A stretch of DNA of 64,000 bases, from the NCBI GenBank assembly GCA_033782935.1, contig JAWQEG010000506.1, positions 248,001 to 312,000 on the forward strand, in the 5' to 3' direction. Source of the stretch: Petrolisthes cinctipes. Its lineage: Eukaryota; Arthropoda; Malacostraca; Decapoda; Porcellanidae. This document shows, piece by piece, positions 27,773 through 40,296 of the stretch. The position numbers and the translations under genes were made by a program. Below the pieces are notes generated by a model, which did no database searches, was not told where the DNA came from, and saw nothing but the letters and a program-made list of their open reading frames with translations. Each line of letters opens with the position of its first letter. Position 1 is the first letter of the stretch.

Positions 27773-27948
27773 GGCATGTACAGATCGCTTCTGGGACCCA
27801 AAAATATCGAATTTTCGGGTGTTTTGAGCCTGAATTTGGGATATAAACGGGTACAGAAGATTCATAAACATATTGACTTTGGGCACCTAAAATATCGATT
27901 TTCATTATGTTTTGGGCCTGTATTTTGAAAATACTCTAACACGGAGTA
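27773..27948. repeat. Representative monomer, CATTATG subfamily
   Basis: This 176-bp unit is recognised by GATTCATAAACATATTGAC followed by ATCGATTTTCATTATG and CCTGTATTTTGAAAATAC. The subfamily recurs across all domains, for example near 250-300, 1,640-1,700, 8,510-8,560, 34,530-34,580 and 58,760-58,820. It is usually followed by a monomer reading GGTTGTTTTGAGACTG, so the two subfamilies travel as neighbours in many higher-order repeats. Confidence 0.85.
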
Positions 27949-28124
27949 GGCATGTACAGATTGCCTCTGGGACCCAAAAATGTCGAATTTTCGGGTGTTT
28001 TGAGCCTAAATTTGAGATATAAACAGGTACAGAAGATGCATGCATATATCGACTTTGGACACATAAAATTTTGATTTTTAGCATGTTTTGAGCCTATATT
28101 TTGAAAACATTCTAGCACTGAGTA

Positions 28125-28300
28125 GGCATGTACAGATCGCTTCTGGGACCCAAAAATATTGAATTTTCGGGTGTTTTGAGCCTGAATTTGAAATATAAAC
28201 GGGTACTGAAGATGCATGCACATATCGACTATTTGCACATAAAATATCGATTTTGAGCATGTTTTGGGCCTATATTTTAAAAACATTCTAGCACTGAGTA
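28125..28300. repeat. Representative monomer, CTATTTGCAC subfamily
   Basis: This 176-bp unit reads GGGTACTGAAGATGCATG, then ATATCGACTATTTGCACAT in place of the usual GACTTTGGGCACCT, then ATCGATTTTGAGCATG and often GAAAACATTCTAGC. I found this version only from about 28.1 kb onward. Later examples lie near 30,340, 31,200, 34,900, 36,130, 37,370, 38,240, 39,650, 41,420, 43,360, 44,590, 48,570, 49,630, 51,920, 52,975, 55,790, 57,375, 59,130, 59,835, 61,420 and 62,830. It is the best single marker separating domain I from domains II and III. Confidence 0.85.
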
Positions 28301-28560
28301 GGCATGTACAGATCGCTTCTGGGACCCAAAAATATCGAATTTGCAGGTGTTTAAAGCCTGAAATTGGGGTATAAACGGGTACAGAAGATTCATACACATT
28401 TTTACTTTGGGCACCTAAAATATCGATATTAAGCCATGTTTTGCCCTGTATTTTGAAAATACTCTTTCACGGAGTAGGCATGTACAGATCGCTTCTGGGA
28501 CCCAAAAATATCGAATTTTCGGGTGTTTTGAGCCTGAATTTGAGATATAAACGGGTACAG

Positions 28561-30150
28561 AAGATGCATAGACATATTGACTCTGGGCACATAAAATATC
28601 GATTTTAAGCCATGTTTTGCCCTGTTTTTTTTAAATACTCTAACACGGAGTAGGCATGTACAGATCGCTTCTGGGACCCAAAAATATTGAATTTTCGGGT
28701 ATTTTGAGCCTGAATTTGAGATATAAACTAGTACAGAAGATGCATGCACATATCAACTTTGGGCACCTAAAATATCGATATTTAGCATGTTTGTGGCCTA
28801 TATTTTGAAAATATTCTAGCACTGAGTAGGCATGTACAGATCGTCTCTTGGACCCAAAAATATCGAATTTTCGGGTGTTTTGAGCTTGAAATTAATATAT
28901 AAACGGGTAAAGAAGATGCATACACATATTAAGTTTGGGCACCTAAAATATTGATATTTAGCATGTTTTGGGCCTATATTCTGAAAATATTCTAGCACTA
29001 AATAGGCATGTAGAAATAGCTTCTGGGACCCAAAAATATCGAATTTTCGGGTGTTTTGAGCCTGAATTTGAGATATAAACGGGTACAGAAGATGCATACA
29101 CATATTGACTCTGGGCACATAAAATATCGATTTTAAGCCATGTTTTGCCCTGTATTTTGAAAACAATCTAACACGGAGTAGGCATGTTCAGATCTCTTCT
29201 GGGACCCAAAAATATCGAATTTTCGGGTATTTTGAGCCTGAATTTGAGATATAAACTAGTACAGAAGATGCATGCACATATCAACTTTGGGCACCTAAAA
29301 TATCGATATTTAGCATGTTTGGGGCATATATTTTGAAAATATTCTAGCACTGAGTAGGCATGTACAAATCATCTCTGGGACCCAAAAATATCGAATTTTC
29401 GGGTGTTTTGAGCTTGGATTTAATATATAAACGGGTACAGAAGATGCATACACATATTAAGTTTGGGCACCTAAAATATTGATATTTAGCATGTTTTGGG
29501 CCTATATTCTGAAAATATTCTAGCACTAAGTAGGCACGTAGAAATAGCTTCTGGGACCCAAAAATATCGAATTTTCGGGTGTTTTGAGCCTGAATTTGAG
29601 ATATAAACGGGTACAGAAGATGCATACACATATTGACTCTGGGCACATAAAATATCGATTTTAAGCCATGTTTTGCCCTGTATTTTGAAAACACTCTAAC
29701 ACGGAGTAGGCATGTACAGATTGATTCTGGGACCAAAAAATATCGAATTTTCGGGTGTTTTGAGCATGAATTTGAAATATAAACGGGTACAGAAGATGCA
29801 TGCACATATCGACTTTGAGCACCTAAAATATCGATATTTAGCATGTTTGGGGCCTATATTTTTTAATTATTCTAGCACTGAGTAGGCATGTACAGATCGT
29901 CTCTGGGACCAAAAAATATCGAATTTTAGAGTGTTTTGAGCCTGAATTTGAGATATAAATGGGTAAAGAAGATGCATACACATATTAAGTTTGGGCACCT
30001 AAAATATCGATATTTAGCATGTTTTAGGCCTATATTCTGAAAATATTCTAGCACTAAGTAAGCATGTAGAGATCGCTTCTGGGACCCAAAAATATCGAGT
30101 TTTCGGGTGATTTGAGCCTGAATTTGTGATATAAACGGGTACAGAAGATG
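28561..30150. repeat. 3-monomer (528-bp) higher-order repeat, three rounds
   Basis: The segment AAGATGCATA followed by ATATTGACTCTGGGCAC occurs at 28,561, 29,089 and 29,617, giving two equal 528-bp steps. Within each unit come a TTTTAAGCCATG monomer, a GTATTTTGAGCC/AAACTAGTAC-type monomer and a TTAAGTTTGGGC monomer. The third round decays after about 29,750. It is unrelated in detail to the 528-bp repeat at 11.2-12.1 kb, so three-monomer amplification occurred at least twice. Confidence 0.8.
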
Positions 30151-30933
30151 CATACACATATTGACTTTGGGCACCTAAAATATCGATTTTCAGTATGTTT
30201 TGGGCCTGTAATTTGAAAATACTCTAACACGGAGTAGGCATGTACAGATCGATTCTTGGACCGAAAAATATTGAATTTTCGGGTGTTTTGAGCCTGAATT
30301 TGAAATATAAACGGGTACTGAAGATGCATGCACATATCGACTATTTGCACATAAAATATCGATTTTGAGCATGTTTTGGGTCTATATTTTGAAAACATTA
30401 TAGCACTGAGTAGGCATGTACAGATCGCTTTTGGGACCCAAAAATATCGAATTTTCGTGTATTTTGAGCCTGAAATTGGGATATAAACGGGTACAGAAGA
30501 TTCATACACATTTTTACTTTGGGCACCTAAAATATCGATATTAAGCCATGTTTTGCCCTGTATTTTGAAAATACTCTATCACGGAGTAGGCATGTACAGA
30601 TCGCTTTTAGGACCCAAAAATATTGAATTTTCGGGTGTTTTGAGCCTGAATTTGAGATATAAACGGGTACAGATGATGCATGCACATATCTACTTTGGGC
30701 ACCTAAAATATCGATATTTAGCATGTTTTGGGACTATATTTTTAAAATATTCTAGCACTAAATAGGCATGTACAGATCGCTTCTGGGACCTAAAAATTGC
30801 GAATTTTCGGGTTTTTTGAGCCTGAATTTGGGATATAAACGGGTACAGAAGATTCATAAACATATTGACTTTGGGCACCTAAAATATCGATTTTCATTAT
30901 GTTTTGGGCCTGTATTTTGAAAATATTCTTACA

Positions 30934-30955
30934 CGGAGTAGGGACCCAGAAATAT
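30934..30955. repeat. 20-bp deletion inside a monomer
   Basis: Here GGAGTA is followed directly by GGGACCCAGAAATATC. In other monomers about 20 bp (GGCATGTACAGATCGCTTCT or close) lie between them. The related segment at about 37,955-37,990 retains these bases, and the offset between the two segments rises from 7,023 to 7,043 across this point, which confirms the size. A GG shared by both ends of the lost segment is compatible with slippage or microhomology-mediated loss. Confidence 0.9.
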
Positions 30956-32714
30956 CTAATTTTCGGTTGTTTTGAGACTGAATTTAAGAAATAAATGGGT
31001 TCAGAAGATGTATGCACATATCGACTTTGGTCACATAAAATTTTAATTTTTAGCATGTTTTATGCCTATATTTTGAAAACATTCTAGCACTGAGTAGGCA
31101 TGTACAGATCGCTTCTGGGACCCAAAAATATTGAATTTTTGGGTGTTCTGAGCCTGAATTTGAAATATAAACGGGTACTGAAGATGCATGCACATATCGA
31201 CTATTTGCACATAAAATATCGATTTTGAGCATGTTTTGGGCCTATATTTGGAAATCATTCTAGCACTGAGTAGGCATGTACAGATCGCTTCTGGGACCCA
31301 AAAATATCGAATTTTCGGGTGTTTTGAGCATAAAATTGGGATATAAACGGGTACGGAAGATTCATACACATTTTTACCTTGGGGACCTAAAATATCGATA
31401 TTAAGCCATGTTTTGCCTTGTATTTTGAAAATACTCTATCACGGAGTAGGCATGTACAGATTGCTTCTGGGACCCAAAAATATCGTATTTTCGGGTGTTT
31501 TGAGCCTGAAATTGGGATATAAACGGGTACAGAAGATTCATACACATTTTTACTTTGGGCACCTAAAATATCGATATTAAGCTATGTTTTGCCCTGTATT
31601 TTGAAAATACTCTATCACATAGTAGGCATGTATAGATTGCTTCTGGGACCCAAAAATATCGAATTTTCGGGTGTTTTGAGGCTAAATGATATACAAACGG
31701 GTACAGAAGATGCATACACATATTGACTTTGGGCACCTAAAATATCGATTTTCAGCATGTTTTGGGCCTGTAATTTGAAAATACTCTAACACGGAGTAGG
31801 CATGTACAGATCGATTCTGGGACCCAAAAATATCGAATTTTCGGGTGTTTTTGAGCCTGAATTTGAGATATAAACAGGTACAGAAGATGCATGCACATAT
31901 CGACTTTGGGCACCTACAATATCGATTTTTAGCATGTTTTTGGACTATATTTTGAAAATATTCTAGCACTGAATAGGCATGTACAGATAGCTTCTGGGAC
32001 CCAAAAATATCGAATTTCGGGGTGTTTTGAGCCTGAATTTGAGATATAAACGGGTACAGAAGATTCATAAACATATTGACTTTGGGCACCTAAAATATCG
32101 AGATTCATTATGTTTTGGGCCTGTATTTTGAAAATACTCTAACACTGAGTAGGCATGTTCAGATCGCTTCTGGGACCCAAAAATATCGAATTTTCGGTTG
32201 TTTTGAGACTGAATTTGAGATATAAACGTGTACAGAAGATGCATGCACATATCGACTTTGGGCACCTAAAATATCGATTTTTAGCATGTTTTGGTCCAAT
32301 ATTTTGAAAATATTTTAGCACTAAGTAGGCATGTAGAGATCGCTTCAGGGACCCAAATATATCGAATTTTCGGTTGTTTTGAGACTGAATTTGAGATATA
32401 AACAGGTACAGAAAATGCATGTATATATCGACTTTGGACACATAAAATTTTGATTTTTTGCATGTTTTAAACCTTAATTTTGAAAACATTCTAGCACTGA
32501 GTAGGCATGTACAGATCGCTTCTGGGACCCAAAAATATTGAATTTTCGGGTGTTTTGAGCCTGAATTTGAGATATAAACGGGTACAGAAGATGCATGCAC
32601 ATATCGACTTTGGGCACCTAAAATATCGATATTTACCATGTTTGGGGCCTATATTTTGAAAATATTTTAGCACTGAGTAGGCATGTACAAATCGTCTTTG
32701 GGACCCAAAAATAT

Positions 32715-32722
32715 CGAACGAA
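32715..32722. repeat. 4-bp tandem microduplication (CGAACGAA), first example
   Basis: Most monomers read ATATCGAATTTTCGGG; here the CGAA is doubled. The same event is present at 42,054-42,061, 45,402-45,409 and 50,088-50,095, each followed by GATTTAAAAGGGTAAAG (32.7 kb: GTGATTTAAAAGGG). These four monomers therefore descend from one mutated ancestor that was spread over more than 17 kb. Confidence 0.9.
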
Positions 32723-33029
32723 TTTTCGGGTGTTTTGAGCCTGAATTTGTGATTTAAAAGGGTAAAGAAAATGCATACACATATTAAGTTTGGGCACTTA
32801 AAATATCGATATTTATCATTTTTTGGCCCTATATTCTGAAAATATTCTAGCACTAAGTAGGCATGTAGAGATCGCTTCTGGGACCCAAAAATATCGAATT
32901 TTCGGGTGTTTTGAGCCTGAATTTGAGATATAAACGGGTACAGAAGATGCATACACATATTGACTTTGGGCACCTACAATATCGATTTTTAGCATGTTTT
33001 GGGCCTTTAATTTGAAAATACTCTAACAC

Positions 33030-33735
33030 GGAGTAGGAATGTACAGATCGCTTTTGGGACCCAAAAATATCGAATTTTAGGTTGTTTTGAGACTGAATTT
33101 GAGATATAAACGGGTACAGAAGATGCATGCACATATCGACTTTGGGCACCTAAAATATCGATATTTAGCATGTTTGGTGCCTATATTTTTAAAATATTCT
33201 AGCACTGAATAGGCATGTACAGATCGCTTCTGGGACCCAAAAATATCGAATTTTCGGGTGTTTTGAGCCTGAATTTGGGATATAAACGGGTACAGAAGAT
33301 TCATAAACATATTGACTTTGGGCACCTAAAATATCGATTTTCATTATGTTTTGGGCCTGTATTTTGATCATACTCTAACACTGAATAGGAATGTACAGAT
33401 CGCTTTTGGGACCCAAAAATATCGAATTTTAGGTTGTTTTGAGACTGAATTTGAGATATAAACGGGTACAGAAGATGCATGCACATATCGACTTTGGGCA
33501 CCTAAAATATCGATATTTAGCATGTTTGGTGCCTATATTTTAAAAATATTCTAGCTCTGAGTAGGCATGTACAAATCGTCTTTGGGACCCAAAAATATCG
33601 AATTTTCGGGTGTTTTGAGCCTGAATTTGAGATATAAACTAGTAAAGAAGTTGCATACACATATTAAGTTTGGGCACCTAAAATATCGATATTTAGCCAT
33701 GTTTTGCCCTGTATTTTGAAAATACTCTATCAAGG
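33030..33735. repeat. 2-monomer (352-bp) duplication
   Basis: A marker series is repeated 352 bp apart: GTAGGAATGTACAG or TAGGAATGTACAG, GCTTTTGGGACCC, GAATTTTAGGTTG and GCATGTTTGGTGCC near 33,035-33,185 and 33,387-33,537. The two copies differ beyond the core (TTTTTAAAATATT against TTTTAAAAATATT), so this is an imperfect local duplication. A related pair member lies near 46,070-46,220. Confidence 0.7.
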
Positions 33736-34639
33736 AGTAGGCATGTACAGATCGCTTTTAGGACCCAAAAATATCGAATTTTCGGGTGTTTTGAGCCTGA
33801 ATTTGAGATATAAACGGGTACAGAAGATGCATATACATATTGACTTTGGGAACCTAAAATATCGATTTTCAGCAAGTTTTAAGCCTGTAATTTGAAAATA
33901 CTCTAACACGAAGTAGGCATGTACAGATCGATTCTGGGACCCTAAAAAAATCGAATTTTCGGGTGTTTTGAGCCTGAATTTGGGATATAAACGGGTACAG
34001 AAGATGCATGCACATATCGACTTAGGGCACCTACCATATCGATTTTTAGCATGTTTTGGGACTATATATTGAAAATATTCTAGCTCTGAATAGGCATGTA
34101 CAGTTTGCTTTTGGGACCCAAAAATATCGAATTTTCGGGTGTATTGAGCCTGAATTTGGGATATAAAGGGTACAGAAAATGCATACACATATTGACTTCG
34201 GGCAACTAAAATATCAATTTTTAGCAAGTTTTGGGCCTGTTTCTTGAAAATACTCGAACACGGAGTAGGCATGTACAGATTGATTCTGGCACCCAAAAAT
34301 ATCTAATTTTCGGGTATTTTGAGCCTGAATTTGAGATATAAACAGGTATAGAAGATGCATGCACATATCGACTTTGGGCACCTACAATATCGATTATTAG
34401 CATGTTTTGGGACTATATTTTTAAAATATTCTAGCACTGAATAGGCATGTACAGATCGCTTCTGGGACCCAAAAATATTGAATTTTCGGGTGTTTTGAGC
34501 CTGAATTTGGGATATAAACGGGTACAGAAGATTCATAAACATATTGACTTTGGGCACCTAAAATATCGATTTATATTATGTTTTGGGCCTGTATTTTGAA
34601 AATACTCTAACACGCAGTAGGCATGTACAGATCGCTTCT

Positions 34640-35870
34640 GGGACCCAAAAATATCTAATTTTCGGTTGTTTTGAGACTGAATTTGAGATATAAATGGGTT
34701 CAGAAGATGTATGCACATATCGACTTTGGACACATAAAATATTTATTTTTAGCATGTTTTGAGCCTATATTTTGAAAACATTCTAGCACTGAGTAGGCAT
34801 GTACAGATCGCTTTTGGCACACAAAAATATTGAATTTTCGGGTGTTCTGAGCCTGAATTTGAAATATAAACGGGTACTGAAGATGCATGCACATATCGAC
34901 TATTTGCACATAAAATATCGATTTTGAGCATGTTTTGGGCCTATATTTTGAAATCATTCTAGCACTGAGTAGGCATGTACAGATCGCTTCTGGGACCCAA
35001 AAATATCGAATTTTCGGGTGTTTTGAGCCTGAATTTGAGATATAAACGGGTACAGAAGATGCATTCACATATCGACTTTGGGCACCTAAAATATCGATAT
35101 TTAGCATGTTTGGTGCCTATATTTTGAAAATATTCTAGCTCTGAGTAGGCATGTACAAATCGTCTTTGGGACCCAAAAATATCGAATTTTCGGGTGTTTT
35201 GAGCCTGAATTTGAGATATAAACTAGTAAAGAAGATGCATACACATATTAAGTTTGGGCACCTAAAATATTGATATTTAGCATGTTTTGGGCCTATATTC
35301 TGAAAATATTCTAGCACTAAGTAGGCATGTAGAAATAACTTCTGGGACCCAAAAATATCGAATTTTCGGGTGTTTTGAGCCTGAATTTGAGATATAAACG
35401 GGTACAGAAGATGCATACACATATTGACTCTGGGCACATAAAATATCGATTTTAAGCCATGTTTTGCCCTGTATTTTGAAAATACTCTAACACGGAATAG
35501 GCATGTACAGATCGCTTCTGGGACCCAAAAATATCAAATTTTCGGGTATTTTGAGCCAGAATTTGAGATATAAACGGGTACAGAAGATGCATGCACATAT
35601 CGACTTTGGGCACCTAAAATATCGATATTTAGCATGTTTGGGGCCTATATTTTTAAATTATTCTAGCACTGAGTAGGCATGTACAGATCGTCTCTGGGAC
35701 CAAAAAATATCGAATTTTAGAGTGTTTTGAGCCTGAATTTGAGATATAAACGGGTAAAGAAGATGCATACACATATTAAGTTTGGGAACCTAAAATATCG
35801 TTATTTAGCATGTTTTAGGCCTGTAATTTGAAAACACTCTAACACGGAGTAGGCATGTACAGATCGATTC
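34640..35870. repeat. 7-monomer (1,232-bp) higher-order repeat, copy 1
   Basis: Repeated at +1,232 bp, exactly 7 x 176. Markers are AAATGGGTTCAGAAG near 34,692, ATATTTATTTTTAGC near 34,738, TTTTGGCACACAAAAATATTG near 34,813 (landmark GGCACACAAAA), the CTATTTGCAC monomer near 34,898, AAACTAGTAAAG near 35,222, GTAGAAATAACTTC near 35,329, and GGGACCAAAAAATATC near 35,697. Confidence 0.88.
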
Positions 35871-37112
35871 TGGGACCCAAAAATATCTAATTTTCGGTTG
35901 TTTTGAGACTGAATTTGAGATATAAATGGGTTCAGAAGATGTATGCACATATCGACTTTGGACACATAAAATATTTATTTTTAGCATGTTTTGAGCCTAT
36001 ATTTTGAAAACATTCTAGCACTGAGTAGGCATGTACAGATCGCTTTTGGCACACAAAAATATTGAATTTTCGGGTGTTCTGAGCCTGAATTTGAAATATA
36101 AACGGGTACTGAAGATGCATGCACATATCGACTATTTGCACATAAAATATCGATTTTGAGCATGTTTTGGGCCTGTATTTTGAAATCATTCTAGCACTGA
36201 GTAGGCATGTACAGATCGCTTCTGGGACCCAAAAATATCGAATTTTCGGGTGTTTTGAGCCTGAATTTGAGATATAAACGGGTACAGAAGATGCATTCAC
36301 ATATCGACTTTGGGCACCTAAAATATCGATATTTAGCATGTTTGGTGCCTATATTTTGAAAATATTCTAGCTCTGAGTAGGCATGTACAAATCGTCTTTG
36401 GGACCCAAAAATATCGAATTTTCGGGTGTTTTGAGCCTGAATTTGAGATATAAACTAGTAAAGAAGATGCATACACATATTAAGTTTGGGCACCTAAAAT
36501 ATTGATATTTAGCATGTTTTGGGCCTATATTCTGAAAATATTCTAGCACTAAGTAGGCATGTAGAAATAGCTTCTGGGACCCAAAAATATCGAATTTTCG
36601 GGTGTTTTGAGCCTGAATTTGAGATATAAACGGGTACAGAAGATGCATACACATATTGACTCTGGGCACATAAAATATCGATTTTAAGCCATGTTTTGCC
36701 CTGTATTTTGAAAATACTCTAACACGGAGTAGGCATGTACAGATCGCTTCTGGGACCCAAAAATATCAAATTTTCGGGTATTTTCAGCCAGAATTTGAGA
36801 TATAAACGGGTACAGAAGATGCATGCACATATCGACTTTGGGCACCTAAAATATCGATATTTAGCATGTTTGGGGCCTATATTTTTAAATTATTCTAGCA
36901 CTGAGTAGGCATGTACAGATCGTCTCTGGGACCAAAAAATATCGAATTTTAGAGTGTTTTGAGCCTGAATTTGAGATATAAACGGGTAAAGAAGATGCAT
37001 ACACATATTAAGTTTGGGAACCTAAAATATCGTTATTTAGCATGTTTTAGGCCTGTAATTTGAAAACACTCTAACACGGAGTAGGCATGTACAGATCGAT
37101 TCTGGGACCCAA
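35871..37112. repeat. 7-monomer (1,232-bp) higher-order repeat, copy 2
   Basis: Tandem copy of 34,640-35,870 with the same markers at +1,232. Visible differences are few: GGGCCTGTATTTTG near 36,169 against GGGCCTATATTTTG, GTAGAAATAGC against GTAGAAATAAC near 36,561, and TTTTCAGCCAG against TTTTGAGCCAG near 36,783. The match ends at about 37,110, where TATCTAATTTTCGGTTG is replaced by TATCGAATTTTCGTGTG. Confidence 0.88.
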
Positions 37113-38530
37113 AAATATCGAATTTTCGTGTGTTTTGAGCCTGAATTTGAGATATAAACAGGTACAAAAGATGCATGCACATATCGACTTTGGGCACCTA
37201 CAATATCGATTTTTAGCATGTTTTGGGACTATATTTTTAAAACATTCTAGCACTGAGTAGGCATGTACAGATCGCTTCTGGGACCCAAAAATATTGATTT
37301 TTCGGGTGTTTTGAGCCTGAATTTGAAATATAAACGGGTACTGAAGATGAATGCACATATCGACTATTTGCACATAAAATATCGATTTTGAGCATGTTTT
37401 GGGTCTATATTTTGAAAACATTCTAGCACTGAGTAGGCATGTACAGATCGCTTCTGGGACCCAAAAATATCGAATTTTCGGGTATTTTGAGCCTGAGATT
37501 GGGATATAAACGGGTACAGAAGATTCATACACATTTTTACTTTGGGCACCTAAAATATCGATATTAAGCAATGTTTTGCCCTGTATTATGAAAATACTCT
37601 ATCACGGAGTAGGCATGTACAGATCGCTTTTGGGACCCAAAAATATTGAATTTTCGGGTGTTTTGAGCCTGAATTTGAGATATAAACGGGTACAGAAGAT
37701 GCATGCACATATCTACTTTGGGCACCTAAAATATCGATATTTAGCATGTTTTGGGACTATATTCTTAAAATATTCTAGCACTAAATAGGCATGTACAGAT
37801 CGCTTCTGGGACCTAAAAATAGCGAATTTTCGGGTGTTTTGAGCCTGAATTTGGGATATAAACGGGTACAGAAGATTCATAAACATATTGACTTTGGGCA
37901 CCTAAAATATCGATTTTCATTATGTTTTGGGCCTGTATTTTGAAAATATTCTTACACGGAGTAGGCATGTACAGATCGCCTCTGGGACCCAAAAATATCT
38001 AATTTTCGGTTGTTTTGAGACTGAATTTGAGATATAAATGGGTTCAGAAGATGTATGCACATATCGTCTTTGGACACATAAAATTTTGATTTTTAGCATG
38101 TTTTGAGCCTATATTTTGAAAACATTCTAGCACTAAGTAGGCATGTACAGATCGCTTCTGGGACCCAAAAATATTGAATTTTCGGGTGTTCTGAGCCTGA
38201 ATTTGAAATATAAACGGGTACTGAAGATGCATGCACATATCGACTATTTGCACATAAAATATCGATTTTGAGCATGTTTTGCACCTATATTTTGAAATCT
38301 TTCTAGCACTGAGTAGGCATGTATAGATCGCTTCTGGGACCCAAAAATATCGAATTTTCGGGTGTTTTGAGCATAAAATTGGGATATAAACGGGTACAGA
38401 AGATTCATACACATTTTGACTTTGGGCACCTAAAATATCGATATTAAGCCATGTTTTGCCCTGTATTTTGAAAATACTCTATCACGGAGTAGGCATGTAC
38501 AGATTGCTTCTGGGACCAAAATATATCGAA

Positions 38531-40296
38531 TTTTCGGGTGTTTCGAGCCTGAAATTGGGATATAAACGGGTACAGAAGATTCATACACATTTTTACTTTG
38601 GGCACCTAAAATATCGATATTAAGCCATGTTTTGCCCTGTATTTTGAAAATACTCTATCACATAGTAGGCATGTATAGATTGCCTTTGGGACCCAAAAAT
38701 TTTGAATTTTCGGGTGTTTTGAGGCTAAATTTGAGATACAAACGGGTACAGAAGATGCATACACATATTGACTTTGGGCACCTAAAATATCGATTTTCAG
38801 CATGTTTTGGGCCTGTAATTTGAAAATACTCTAACACGGAGTAGGCATGTACAGATCGATTCTGTGACCCAAAAATATCGAATTTTCGGGTGTTTTTGAG
38901 CCTGAATTTGAGATATAAACAGGTACAGAAGATGCATGCACATATCGACTTTGAGCACCTACAATATCAATTTTGAGCATGTTTTTGGACTACATTTTGA
39001 AAATATTCTAGCACTGAATAGGCATGTACAGATCGCTTCTGGGACCCAAAAATATCGAATTTCCGGGTGATTTGAGCCTGAATTTGGGATATAAACGGGT
39101 ACAGAAGATTCATAAACATATTGACTTTGGGCACCTAAAATATCGATTTTCATTATGTTTTGGGCCTGTATTTTAAAAATACTCTAACACTGAGTAGGCA
39201 TGTTCAGATCGCTTCTGGGACCCAAAAATATCGAATTTTCAGTTGTTTTGAGACTGAATTTGAGATATAAACGTGTACAGAAGATGCATGCACATATCGA
39301 CTTTGGGCACCTAAAATATCGATTTTTAGCATGTTTTGGTCCAATATTTTGAAAATATTCTAGCACTAAGTAGGCATGTAGAGATCGCTTCAGGGACCCA
39401 AAAATATCGAATTTTCGGTTGTTTTGAGACTGAATTTGAGATATAAACAGGTACAGAAAATGCATGTATATATCGACTTTGGACACATAAAATTTTGATT
39501 TTTTGCATGTTTTAAACCTTAATTTTGAAAACATTCTAGCACTGAGTATGCATGTACAGATCGCTTCTGGGACCCAAAAATATTGAATTTTCGGGGGTTT
39601 TGAGCCTGAATTTGAAATATAAACTTATACTGAAGATTCATGCACATATCGACTATTTGCACATAAAATATCGATTTTTAACATGTTTTGAGCCTATATT
39701 TTGAAAACATTCTAGCACTAAGTAGGCAGGTACAAATCGCTTCTGGGACCCAAAAATATCGAATTTTCAGGTGTTTTGAGCCTGAAATTGGGATATAAAC
39801 GGGTACAGAAGATTCATACACTTTTTTACTTTGGGCACCTAAAATATCGATATTAAGCCATGTTTTGCCCTGTATTTTGAAAATACTCTATCACGGAGTA
39901 GGCATGTACAGATCGATTCTGGGACACAAAAATATCGAATTTTCGGGTGTTTTGAGCCTGAATTTGAGATATAAACGGGTACAGAAGATGCATGCACATA
40001 TCGACTTTGGGCACCTAAAATATCGATATTTAGCATGTTTGGGGCCTATATTTTGAAAATATTCTAGCACTGAGTATGCATGTACAGATCGTCTTTGGGA
40101 CCCAAAAATATCGAATTTTCGGTTGTTTTAAGACTGAATTTGAGATATAAACGGGTACAGAAGACGCATGCACATATCGACTTTGGGCACCTAAAATATC
40201 GATATTTAGCATGTTTGGGGCCTATATTTTGAAAATATTCTAGCACTGAGTAGGCATGTACAGATCGTCTTTGGGACCCAAAAATATCGAAAGAAA
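38531..40296. repeat. 10-monomer (1,766-bp) higher-order repeat, copy 1
   Basis: Repeated at +1,766 bp. Markers are TGTTTCGAGCC near 38,539, CAAAAATTTTGAATTTTCGG near 38,692 (landmark AAAATTTTG), GAGATACAAACGGG near 38,733, GTGTTTTTGAGCC near 38,890, TTTTTTGCATG near 39,499, AAACTTATACTG near 39,621 and AAGACGCATGC near 40,161. The right edge falls inside the unusual CGAAAGAAATTTT at 40,288-40,300. Confidence 0.88.
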
